DNA of 6,916 nucleotides from Lachnoclostridium phytofermentans (lineage in GTDB: Bacteria; Bacillota; Clostridia; Lachnospirales; Lachnospiraceae): the NCBI GenBank assembly GCA_003526525.1, contig DPVV01000178.1, positions 4,748-11,663 of the forward strand, in the 5' to 3' direction. The notes below the pieces were generated by a model. The model was not told the DNA's origin. It searched no databases and saw only the letters and a list, made by a program, of their open reading frames with translations. The stretch's first letter is position 1. The number at the start of each line of letters is the position of its first letter. Below are positions 1-5,950 of the stretch, in pieces. The position numbers and the translations under genes were made by a program.

Positions 1-226
1 TATTTACCTAGTAATAATACAATAGTTTTAGTTTGTTAAATATTTTTTCTATACTTTTCACATATTTATTGATTGTTTTTGTGCATAATTACCAAATATT
101 ATGTAATCATTATTATGTAATGCTTAAAATGGTCTATACTCATAAAATTACTATAGAAAATACAATTTCTACAACATAGATTGGCTGGCTTTATGAGGGA
201 TAATATGGTAAAATAAATATAAATAA
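1..226. other. AT-rich non-coding stretch upstream of the GyrI-like gene
   Basis: No credible gene was found here on either strand. The stretch is very AT-rich and contains an 11-base direct repeat, TATTATGTAAT, at 97-107 and again at 111-121. A TATACT hexamer at 135-140 could be a -10 box for the gene that follows, but no good -35 lies at the right distance, so no promoter is called. A GAGGGA at 195-200 is too far (about 44 bases) from the start at 245 to serve as its ribosome site. No remnant of a helix-turn-helix coding region is visible in the frame of the downstream gene, because a TAA stop sits at 224-226. Confidence 0.5.
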
Positions 227-244
227 ATGAAAGTAGGTATCCTT

Positions 245-715
245 ATGGAGTTTAGGATTATATCTTTGCCACCTTTTAAAGCTGCTTCTTCTGGTGTAGA
301 TAAGAACTTTGATTTTTCCGAAGATGGTATATTGGGGAAGTTTGATAGATATTTTTCTGCAATCACTCCCTCAGCAAGCGATAATTTTATGCCAAGAGAT
401 TTTTTGTTTTTTGATGAAGAAAATCAGGGTATGGTTTGGTGGTGGGCGTTAAGTGATGATATGAATGATGGTGGCAACAAGATTGTTGATTTTGAAGGTG
501 GATACTATCTGACTTATGTCTATAGAGATGGCGACGAAGAAACAAATGGTAAGCTATATAAGGAAGCTATGGAATACATAAAAAACTCAGAGATTTTTGA
601 GTTGGATGTTCGCTCTAATCATTATTCCATGGGACATATTATCACTCCCAAAGAGATTACAAATGCACAAGGCTGGGCACAAATGGAAACATTTATACCG
701 ATTAGGTTAAAATAG
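245..715 (+). CDS. Stand-alone GyrI-like small-molecule-binding domain protein
   Basis: This 156-residue cytosolic protein has no signal peptide or membrane segment. It resembles the GyrI-like (AraC effector-binding) domain that forms the C-terminal ligand pocket of some AraC/MerR-type regulators and also exists alone, as in SbmC/GyrI. Supporting features are the opening MEFRII strand, the PRDF...DEE segment (about residues 50-59), the aromatic run MVWWWA (63-68), the DFEGGYY strand (82-88), and the closing IITPKE...METFIPIR segment (132-154). The usual N-terminal helix-turn-helix is absent, so it probably cannot bind DNA by itself. It may sequester a ligand, act as a hydrolase-like pocket, or be the remainder of a split regulator. 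An in-frame ATG lies at 227, but ATG 245 is preferred: it begins at the domain's usual first strand and has a weak AGTAGG site 7 bases upstream. The family assignment is from memory of motifs. The ligand is unknown. Confidence 0.7.
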   Translation: MEFRIISLPPFKAASSGVDKNFDFSEDGILGKFDRYFSAITPSASDNFMPRDFLFFDEENQGMVWWWALSDDMNDGGNKIVDFEGGYYLTYVYRDGDEETNGKLYKEAMEYIKNSEIFELDVRSNHYSMGHIITPKEITNAQGWAQMETFIPIRLK

Positions 716-743
716 CATTATTATGTGAGACTGAATTGAGCTC

Positions 744-784
744 AAAAAAATACGGCAGTCTTGAATTTTATTTCAAACTGCCGT
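744..784 (-). terminator. Rho-independent terminator of pgmB, probably bidirectional
   Basis: The arms at 752-765 and 772-784 pair as ACGGCAGT/ACTGCCGT plus TTGAA/TTCAA, with one bulged C at 760 and a six-base loop. On the minus strand the hairpin is followed directly by seven T (the A run at 744-750), which makes a canonical terminator for the pgmB transcript, whose stop lies 92 bases upstream. On the plus strand the tail is only moderately T-rich, but the hairpin begins 36 bases after the GyrI-like gene and may serve it too. Confidence 0.88.
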
Positions 785-876
785 TTACCGTTTCTGCTTT
801 ATTTCATATCTTTGTTTTATTATATGTAAGATGAAATTATGGTGTTGCGGTGTTTTTCCTTCCTCTTTTAACCCAT

Positions 877-1512
877 TTACATAATTGTAATAAGATCACA
901 TAAGCTTTGAAGGGAATATGTGATACCTTCTGCTTTCGCTGCCTGACCGATTCCCGCACAGTCAAATCCTCCGGAAATTGCTGATTGAACCCCTGCAGCA
1001 GCATCTTCCACCACAAGACATTCATCAGACTCATAACCTAATTTCTGTGCTGCCTTTACAAATACCTCCGGATCCGGCTTGGAATATTTAATCATATTAC
1101 CATCAACTACTACATCAAAAAAATTTTGTAATCCAATGCGTTCCAAAATATATGGTGCATTACGACTGGAAGACCCGATTGCAAGTTCAATTCCTTTTTT
1201 ACGTAATTGTTTTAAGGTATCTGAAACCTCTTTTGATAAATCTTTTTCACTCATCTGCGCTAACAATTTTATATAAAACTCATTCTTTTCATTTGCCAGC
1301 TTTTGTTTTTCTTCCTCTGTGAAGTTTCCTTTGCTTTGTTCTAATATAATCTCCAAACTCTCCATACGACTTACACCTCGTAGCCTGTGATTGATATCTT
1401 CATTAAAAGGAATCTGTAATTTATCGGCAAGCTGCTTCCATGCTTTGTAATGATACATATCTGTAGAACAAATCACACCGTCCAGATCAAAAATAATTGC
1501 CTTATATCTCAT
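877..1512 (-). CDS. pgmB: Beta-phosphoglucomutase (HAD superfamily)
   Basis: This 211-residue cytosolic enzyme interconverts beta-D-glucose 1-phosphate and glucose 6-phosphate. It feeds glycolysis from disaccharide phosphorylases such as maltose or trehalose phosphorylase. The HAD core is complete: FDLDGV with nucleophile D9 and acid/base D11, cap residues H21, W25 and R49 (RGVSR), S114 of motif II (IGSSS), K145 in SKPDP, and E169-D170 (VVEDAAAG) for Mg2+. These positions match the numbering I recall for the Lactococcus lactis enzyme almost exactly, and the length is usual, so pgmB is preferred over a generic HAD phosphatase. The start is fixed by the N-terminal catalytic motif and by an in-frame TAG at 1516-1518. 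Its ribosome site is poor: AGGA at 1514-1517 is too close, and AGAAAGG is about 14 bases further up. No sugar phosphorylase gene is adjacent, although such partners are common. The gene is transcribed alone, away from the repeat array, and ends at the hairpin at 744-784. Confidence 0.88.
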   Translation of the reverse strand: MRYKAIIFDLDGVICSTDMYHYKAWKQLADKLQIPFNEDINHRLRGVSRMESLEIILEQSKGNFTEEEKQKLANEKNEFYIKLLAQMSEKDLSKEVSDTLKQLRKKGIELAIGSSSRNAPYILERIGLQNFFDVVVDGNMIKYSKPDPEVFVKAAQKLGYESDECLVVEDAAAGVQSAISGGFDCAGIGQAAKAEGITYSLQSLCDLITIM

Positions 1513-1621
1513 ATCCTACACCAAATACCTTTCTTTCATAAGTTCACACTCTTCTTTTGCGATGCAAAGAGCTGTGTTAAAGTAGTTATCCCTTTTTCGA
1601 CTCCTTTCCTAAATTTGTGTT

Positions 1622-1632
1622 ATTTTAATATA
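1622..1632 (-). promoter_or_regulatory. Possible pgmB -10 region abutting the repeat array
   Basis: On the minus strand two overlapping hexamers, TATATT (1627-1632) and TAAAAT (1622-1627), each match the -10 consensus at five of six positions. A -35 at standard spacing would fall around 1645-1655, inside the first copies of the repeat, where only AAATAG-type sequence is available. The candidate therefore has a weak -35 supplied by the microsatellite. Transcripts would carry a leader of roughly 100 bases. This is inference from sequence only. Confidence 0.3.
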
Positions 1633-1644
1633 CTAACTCTAATT

Positions 1645-1721
1645 CTATTTCTATTTCTATTTCTATTTCTATTTCTATTTCTATTTCTATTTCTATTTCT
1701 ATTTCTATTTCTATTTCTATT
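1645..1721. repeat. Hexanucleotide microsatellite, 12 copies of CTATTT plus a partial copy
   Basis: Twelve perfect CTATTT units run from 1645 to 1716, followed by CTATT (1717-1721). Decayed copies CTAACT (1633-1638) and CTAATT (1639-1644) precede them, so the array tapers at its left end. Read on the minus strand it is AAATAG repeated. It lies between divergent genes, about 130 bases upstream of pgmB and about 160 upstream of the MATE start. Because the unit is a multiple of three and no gene crosses it, changes in copy number would not shift a reading frame. They could alter promoter geometry or DNA bending. Perfect tracts of this length are prone to slipped-strand mispairing. Confidence 0.97.
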
Positions 1722-1868
1722 AAATCATTCTATCATGCTGCTTTATAGAAAGCTAACTAATTTTTTAATATCGTATCAGAATAAGCCTTGAAATAATTGC
1801 TCATTATTTTTTGGACTTGCATATATTCTTCACATCAACTATCATATAAAGTTGAAGTAATTACATAC

Positions 1869-1886
1869 AGGAAGGGTAAAACTTTG
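1869..1886 (+). promoter_or_regulatory. Ribosome-binding site that fixes a TTG start for the MATE gene
   Basis: AGGAAGGG at 1869-1876 lies 7 bases before TTG at 1884-1886, which is optimal spacing. The upstream in-frame ATG at 1797 has no ribosome site and would add 29 residues of non-family sequence. The protein read from the TTG begins (M)TEGKISKK, the usual opening of clostridial MATE proteins. Confidence 0.85.
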
Positions 1887-3221
1887 ACAGAAGGAAAAAT
1901 TTCAAAAAAAATTATATTTTTTGCCATGCCAATCTTTTTGGGAAACTTATTTCAGCAGCTTTATAACGTTGTAGATTCCCTTGTTGTTGGGAACTTTCTT
2001 GGAAAAGATGCACTTGCGGCAGTAAGTTCTTCCGGCAGCTTGATTTTTTTAATTGTAGGATTTATAAATGGTATCTTCGTAGGAGCAGGCGTGATTATTG
2101 CTCGCTATTTTGGAGCAAAAAACATGAAGGATTTATCTATTGCTGTTCATACCACCATTGCTTTTGGAATTATTGCCGGAATAATTGTAACAGCATTGGG
2201 AATGGGATTATCACCTTGGATGCTTAGAATGATGGGAACACCGGATGATGTACTTCCCGATTCTATTATGTATTTTCAATTGTATTTTGCTGGGGGAATT
2301 GGCATTGTTATGTACAATGCATGCATGGGTATTTTTCAGGCAGTCGGCGACAGTAGGCACCCGCTTTACTACCTGATTATAGCAGCAATCATCAATGTTG
2401 TTTTGGATCTTTTATTTGTAGCTGGCCTGGGATTTGGTATTGGTGGTGCAGCTATTGCAACTGTAATCTCACAGTTTGTAAGCGCTATTCTTGGATTTGT
2501 TAAACTACTAAGAGTCGATGGTGAGCACCGGATACAAATCAATCAAATACGCATTCAACGTAACATGCTTGCAAGAATCCTAAAAATGGGTATCCCAACT
2601 GGTGTTCAGAATTCCGTGATAGGATTTGCAAATGTTATTGTCCAGTCCAACATTAACCATTTTGGTTCTATTGCCATGGCTGGTTGCGGTAGTTATTCAA
2701 AACTTGAGGGCTTTGCATTTTTACCTATTACTAGTTTCAGCGTTGCTTTAACAACTTTTATCGGACAAAATCTAGGTGCTAAGCAATTTGAACGTGTAAA
2801 AAAAGGTGCCCGTTTTGGAATCCTATCTGGGGTGTTGTTGGCAGAAACTGTCGGCATTGTACTATGGATATTTGCACCGGTACTAATTGGATTCTTTAAT
2901 AATCAACCCGAAGTCATAGAGTTCGGCGTTATGCAGTCAAGAACAGAAGCATTGTTTTTTTGTCTACTCGCCTTCTCTCACTGTCTAGCAGGTATTTTAA
3001 GAGGTGCTGGAAAATCTACTATTCCTATGTTTGTTATGCTTGTCTGTTGGTGTGTCATCCGCATAACCTACATAACAATTATGGTACGTATTATACCGGA
3101 CATACGGGTAATCTTTTGGGCATATCCATTAACCTGGTTCCTAAGTTCTATTTCGTTTCTAATTTATTATAAAAAGGCAGACTGGCTTCACAGTTATGTA
3201 GAACAGGCTACAGGTGCTTGA
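1884..3221 (+). CDS. MATE family efflux transporter
   Basis: This is a 445-residue inner-membrane antiporter of the multidrug and toxic compound extrusion family, expected to expel cationic drugs or metabolites in exchange for Na+ or H+. About twelve hydrophobic segments are visible, in two homologous halves of six. Segment 1 carries the hallmark FLGNLFQQLYNVVDSLVVG (about residues 18-36), with D31 at the position of the cation-coupling aspartate of NorM/DinF-type members. The half-repeat signature IIARYFGAKN in the N-half is mirrored by FIGQNLGAKQ in the C-half. GILRGAGKSTIPM near the end matches the family pattern. The start is TTG with a strong ribosome site; the length from it is typical. 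It is a single-gene unit, bounded by a divergent non-coding region on the left and by a hairpin terminator shared with the convergent malate operon. No adjacent regulator suggests a substrate, so the substrate is unknown. Confidence 0.93.
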   Translation: MTEGKISKKIIFFAMPIFLGNLFQQLYNVVDSLVVGNFLGKDALAAVSSSGSLIFLIVGFINGIFVGAGVIIARYFGAKNMKDLSIAVHTTIAFGIIAGIIVTALGMGLSPWMLRMMGTPDDVLPDSIMYFQLYFAGGIGIVMYNACMGIFQAVGDSRHPLYYLIIAAIINVVLDLLFVAGLGFGIGGAAIATVISQFVSAILGFVKLLRVDGEHRIQINQIRIQRNMLARILKMGIPTGVQNSVIGFANVIVQSNINHFGSIAMAGCGSYSKLEGFAFLPITSFSVALTTFIGQNLGAKQFERVKKGARFGILSGVLLAETVGIVLWIFAPVLIGFFNNQPEVIEFGVMQSRTEALFFCLLAFSHCLAGILRGAGKSTIPMFVMLVCWCVIRITYITIMVRIIPDIRVIFWAYPLTWFLSSISFLIYYKKADWLHSYVEQATGA

Positions 3222-3238
3222 TCTCCTGCCTAAACAAG

Positions 3239-3270
3239 AAAGTCCCATGCTTAAAGAAGCACGGGACTTT
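3239..3270. terminator. Bidirectional terminator between the MATE gene and the malate operon
   Basis: The arms AAAGTCCC (3239-3246) and GGGACTTT (3263-3270) pair perfectly. The inner part extends through one A/C mismatch, T-A, and GCTT/AAGC, with an AAAG loop. It begins 17 bases after the MATE stop and ends 10 bases after the transporter stop on the minus strand. The tail is more T-rich on the minus strand (TTTCTTGTTT) than on the plus strand (TTTCCTAATAT), so it probably works best for the malate operon. Confidence 0.83.
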
Positions 3271-3280
3271 CCTAATATGG

Positions 3281-4594
3281 TTAAAATAATATCTTAATTA
3301 AAATACTTGCTAAAACTAATATCAGTGCACCGCATATTCTGGTTGCAATCTGCGCAAAAGGAAGTAATTCCATTCTCTTTGCGGCTGATAATACAGCGAT
3401 ATCTCCTGTACCTCCCATATTCGTAGTACATAAACCTGCAGTAATTGAGGATTCAATAGGATAAAAGCCTACGAAATAGCCGCCAAGACCTGCTCCGAGT
3501 ACAACACCGCCGACAACAACGGCTACTAAAAGTAAATAAATAGGTGAAAGTGAAGCAGCCACTGCATGTAAGTCAATCATGGAAATACCAATTCCAACAA
3601 GTAGAGCACTGGTCCAGTTGCCCATTACAAACTGACTCCACTGTTGGGCTGATTTCTCGAATTTTTCTGGAATTATGCCCACAGCTTTTGATACAGCAAC
3701 AAGGATAATCATCCATGCATAAGCATGAATTGTTGGGACGAATTTGTTAATAATCGTACCTGCCAAGAAGAAAAATATAGATAATACAATTCCAATTCCA
3801 AGCATCTGAATATTTGGCTTGTTCTCTTTATTTTCTGACATATCGGAAGGATCTTTTTTCATAAGCTTGCCATTGCCTGATAAAGAAGGCTTTGCTTCTC
3901 CAATTCTTGCAAGTAATCCAGCACCAATAATAGCCATTACATTACCTAGGGTAGAAGCAGGAATCATTCTTGATATAATAACTGCAGAATCCTGGTTTAA
4001 AGCATCAGCATACATACCGGATAATGGAACCACTCCGGCACCCATTCCGCCACCCATCATAGGAATAGCAATATACATGATTGCGTCGATAAAACCATAA
4101 CCGGTTATTACGCCAAATAAACCTACCAATATAATAGCAAATGCCATGGAACATAATGCAACGGGTAAAAATCTTATTGCAGCATTTAAAAGTAATTTAC
4201 GATTCATTCCCAGGATACTTCCAGTGATCAAAGCTGCGATATAGAAGTTCAGGAATCCGGTTTTATTCATAAAGGTGTCAACATTTTCTATAACAGGAGC
4301 TGGAATAAGTTGAAAGAATACTAAAAACGCTGAAATAAATATACAAGCAATAGCTCCTCCACCAAGATAAGTCTTAAGAATCGGGGTATTGTTACCAATT
4401 GCATTAAATAATCCACCAAAAACCATCATAACGGCTAAGGCTCCGATCATTCCACCAGGAAGCCACCCTAAAGACATCATAATGCAAACAATAGCTGTAA
4501 TTACCAAATAAAATGGTAATGAAATTCCAGTAATTTCAATGGATATAAATTTTTCTAAGAAAGACATTTGTTTTACCTGATTTTTTGAGTCCAT
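3281..4594 (-). CDS. maeP: 2-hydroxycarboxylate transporter, probably malate:cation symporter
   Basis: This 437-residue membrane protein of the 2-HCT family (CitS, CitP, CimH, MaeN, MaeP) takes up malate or citrate, usually with Na+ or H+. It has a short cytosolic N-terminus, then about eleven hydrophobic segments split into two halves by a charged loop at residues 231-261. Each half carries the family's re-entrant GGxG signature: MMGGGMGAG (179-187) in the first and NMGGTGD (392-398) in the second. The ATRICG motif near the C-terminus places R419 where the substrate-contacting arginine of CitS is expected. Malate is inferred as the substrate because malic enzyme lies 3 bases upstream and no citrate lyase or oxaloacetate decarboxylase genes are seen. 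Citrate or mixed use remains possible. Its ribosome site (GAGGGG around 4603-4608) lies inside the end of the malic enzyme gene, which suggests translational coupling. Confidence 0.9.
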   Translation of the reverse strand: MDSKNQVKQMSFLEKFISIEITGISLPFYLVITAIVCIMMSLGWLPGGMIGALAVMMVFGGLFNAIGNNTPILKTYLGGGAIACIFISAFLVFFQLIPAPVIENVDTFMNKTGFLNFYIAALITGSILGMNRKLLLNAAIRFLPVALCSMAFAIILVGLFGVITGYGFIDAIMYIAIPMMGGGMGAGVVPLSGMYADALNQDSAVIISRMIPASTLGNVMAIIGAGLLARIGEAKPSLSGNGKLMKKDPSDMSENKENKPNIQMLGIGIVLSIFFFLAGTIINKFVPTIHAYAWMIILVAVSKAVGIIPEKFEKSAQQWSQFVMGNWTSALLVGIGISMIDLHAVAASLSPIYLLLVAVVVGGVVLGAGLGGYFVGFYPIESSITAGLCTTNMGGTGDIAVLSAAKRMELLPFAQIATRICGALILVLASILIKILF

Positions 4595-4597
4595 TCT

Positions 4598-5788
4598 TTA
4601 TTCCCCTCTCATCATGGAGTTCTTAGCAATTCCGCTTTTAATGGCTTCATCAGCAACTGCTTTAGCAACTACCTTGGCTACACGTTCATCAAATGCACCT
4701 GGGATAATATAATCATCACTTAATTCTTCCTCTGTAATTATGCTTGCAATGGCTTTTGCAGCTGCGATCTTCATTTCTTCTGTAATGTCACTAGCTTGTA
4801 CATCTAATGCGCCACGGAAAATACCTGGGAAAACTAATACATTGTTAATCTGGTTTGGATAATCAGAACGACCGGTAGCCATAACTCGTACCCCACCTTT
4901 TATTGCTTCCTCTGGTAAAATCTCAGGTATTGGATTTGCCATAGCAAAAACAATAGGATCTTTTGCCATAGACGCTACCATATCAGCGGATACGACATTC
5001 GGTGCGGAGACGCCGATAAATACATCTTTTCCTTTCATTATTTCTGATAATGGACCAGTCTGTTTATCTTTATTTGTAATTTCAGCCATCTGAGCCTGTA
5101 CAGGATTCATCCATTCCTCCCCTGGACATAAAGCTCCTTTTAAATCAACAAGAACAGCATCACCAATTCCTATCTGTAATAATAATTTACAAATGGATAT
5201 ACCGGCAGATCCAGCACCGTTAATAACTACTTTAGCTTCATTCATTGGCTTTTTAACAAACTTAAGGGCATTGATTAATCCAGCAGCTACAACGATAGCA
5301 GTTCCGTGTTGGTCATCATGGAACACTGGAATATTTAACTCTTCCTTTAAACGTCTCTCAATTTCAAAGCATCTTGGTGCGGAGATATCCTCCAGATTGA
5401 TACCTCCAAAGGTAGGCGCAATATATTTTACTGTTTTTATAATTTCTTCCGTATCTTTTGTATCAAGACAGATTGGGAAAGCATCAATATCTGCAAACTG
5501 TTTGAATAGAATTGCCTTACCTTCCATAACAGGAAGCCCAGCTTCTGGACCAATATCTCCCAAACCAAGTACTGCTGTTCCATCAGTAACAACAGCAACT
5601 AGGTTACCTTTTGCTGTATAACGGTAAACATCCTCGCGATTATCCCGTATTCTCCTACAAGGTTCTGCAACACCTGGTGTATAAGCAGTACTTAAATCTT
5701 CACGAGTTTTTACATCTACTTTTGAAACAACACTTATTTTTCCCTTATTCTTTTCATGCATTTCTAAGGCTAGCTTATTATAATCCAT
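4598..5788 (-). CDS. maeE: Malic enzyme, NAD(P)-dependent, oxaloacetate-decarboxylating
   Basis: This 396-residue cytosolic enzyme oxidatively decarboxylates L-malate to pyruvate and CO2, producing NADH or NADPH. It is the short bacterial form, close in length to Bacillus YtsJ and lactobacillus MaeE, with no phosphotransacetylase-like extension. Visible landmarks are STAYTPGVA with catalytic Y36, VTDGTAVLGLGDIGP (68-81), MEGKA with catalytic K91, metal ligands E133-D134 in NLEDISAPRCF and D158/D159 in FHDDQHGT, a Rossmann GAGSAG (191-196), and AMANPIPEI plus TGRSDYPNQ/NNV in the substrate and cofactor pocket. Cofactor choice cannot be read safely. The ATG is supported by a strong ribosome site, AAGGAGAAGGA at 5794-5804. 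It is first in a two-gene operon with the transporter and is divergent from the sensor kinase. Together they import and consume malate. Confidence 0.93.
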   Translation of the reverse strand: MDYNKLALEMHEKNKGKISVVSKVDVKTREDLSTAYTPGVAEPCRRIRDNREDVYRYTAKGNLVAVVTDGTAVLGLGDIGPEAGLPVMEGKAILFKQFADIDAFPICLDTKDTEEIIKTVKYIAPTFGGINLEDISAPRCFEIERRLKEELNIPVFHDDQHGTAIVVAAGLINALKFVKKPMNEAKVVINGAGSAGISICKLLLQIGIGDAVLVDLKGALCPGEEWMNPVQAQMAEITNKDKQTGPLSEIMKGKDVFIGVSAPNVVSADMVASMAKDPIVFAMANPIPEILPEEAIKGGVRVMATGRSDYPNQINNVLVFPGIFRGALDVQASDITEEMKIAAAKAIASIITEEELSDDYIIPGAFDERVAKVVAKAVADEAIKSGIAKNSMMRGE

Positions 5789-5829
5789 AATTATCCTTCT
5801 CCTTTATTCTGATGGGTTTTTATAGGCGT

Positions 5830-5856
5830 AGTATATCACGCTAATTTTTCTGTGAA
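5830..5856 (-). promoter_or_regulatory. Candidate promoter of the maeE-maeP operon
   Basis: On the minus strand TTCACA (5851-5856, five of six with the -35 consensus) is followed after 15 bases by TATACT (5830-5835, five of six with the -10 consensus). The 15-base spacing is short. This would fit a weak promoter that needs an activator, and the repeat copy at 5862-5867 lies just upstream. Transcription would start near 5823 with a leader of about 35 bases. Confidence 0.45.
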
Positions 5857-5888
5857 TATATTGTGAAACTATAGAAAACCTTTAGAAA
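5851..5888. repeat. Two pairs of 11-bp-phased direct repeats in the divergent promoter region
   Basis: TGTGAA occurs at 5851-5856 and 5862-5867, exactly 11 bases apart; the surrounding 11-mers agree at 9 of 11 positions. A second pair, TATAGAAA (5870-5877) and TTTAGAAA (5881-5888), is also 11 bases apart and agrees at 7 of 8. Spacing near one helical turn puts the copies of each pair on the same DNA face, typical of tandem response-regulator sites. The first copy overlaps the -35 of the malic enzyme promoter, and the last overlaps the -35 of the sensor promoter. Confidence 0.6.
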
Positions 5889-5909
5889 GTAAAAAAAATG
5901 GCGGATAAT
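5881..5909 (+). promoter_or_regulatory. Candidate promoter of the sensor kinase gene
   Basis: TTTAGA (5881-5886, four of six) is followed after 17 bases by GATAAT (5904-5909, five of six). A perfect TATAAT also lies at 5922-5927, but it has no -35 and would start transcription almost on the ribosome site, so the upstream pair is preferred. Confidence 0.4.
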
Positions 5910-5950
5910 TTAATTAAAGATTATAATAATACAATAGGGAGGATATTGTT

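Larger units (their letters stand above)
1513..1883. other. Divergent intergenic region between pgmB and the MATE gene
   Basis: These 371 bases hold no gene I can support. They contain, in order, the pgmB leader, a strong but unused-looking ribosome-site sequence on the minus strand (GGAAAGGAG at 1601-1609), candidate minus-strand -10 boxes, the CTATTT microsatellite, and an AT-rich leader in front of the MATE start. A weak plus-strand promoter, TTGCAT (1817-1822) with TATCAT (1840-1845) at 17-base spacing, could drive the MATE gene. A plus-strand open frame covering much of this region encodes mainly alternating Phe-Leu from the repeat and is not a gene. Confidence 0.6.
5789..5950. promoter_or_regulatory. 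Divergent control region of the malate operon and sensor gene
   Basis: These 162 bases hold the ribosome sites of both flanking genes at their ends, two facing promoters and phased repeats between them (listed separately). A palindrome TTTAATTAAA at 5909-5918, flanked by ATAAT/ATTAT arms, overlaps the sensor-side promoter. Layout and spacing fit a region where the response regulator paired with the sensor would bind. No transcription factor site can be assigned with certainty. Confidence 0.6.

Noticed and set aside
1519..1608. Minus-strand 30-codon open stretch ending NTALCIAKEECELMKERYLV just before pgmB, possibly the tail of a lost upstream gene
   Set aside because: It is closed by TAG at 1609-1611, has no ATG, GTG or TTG near its beginning, and I recognise no family. 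Too short to call a pseudogene.
1645..1721. CRISPR array
   Set aside because: The units are 6 bases, directly joined, with no spacers and no cas genes nearby; it is a simple microsatellite.
1450..1791. Plus-strand open frame of 113 codons with a Phe-Leu repeat, resembling a membrane peptide
   Set aside because: It is antisense to the start of pgmB, has no ribosome site, and its hydrophobic core is simply the translation of the CTATTT microsatellite.
5193..5621. Plus-strand 142-codon open frame antisense to malic enzyme
   Set aside because: It lies wholly inside a well-supported gene, has no ribosome site and no recognisable protein character; it is a shadow of the coding strand.
5821..5870. 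Catabolite-repression (cre) site in the malic enzyme promoter
   Set aside because: The bases around GCGTGATAT do not fit the palindromic CcpA consensus well enough to claim it.
5922..5927. Perfect TATAAT as the -10 of the sensor gene
   Set aside because: Its start point would fall at the ribosome site, and the sequence 17 bases upstream (TGGCGG) is not a -35; GATAAT at 5904-5909 with TTTAGA fits better.
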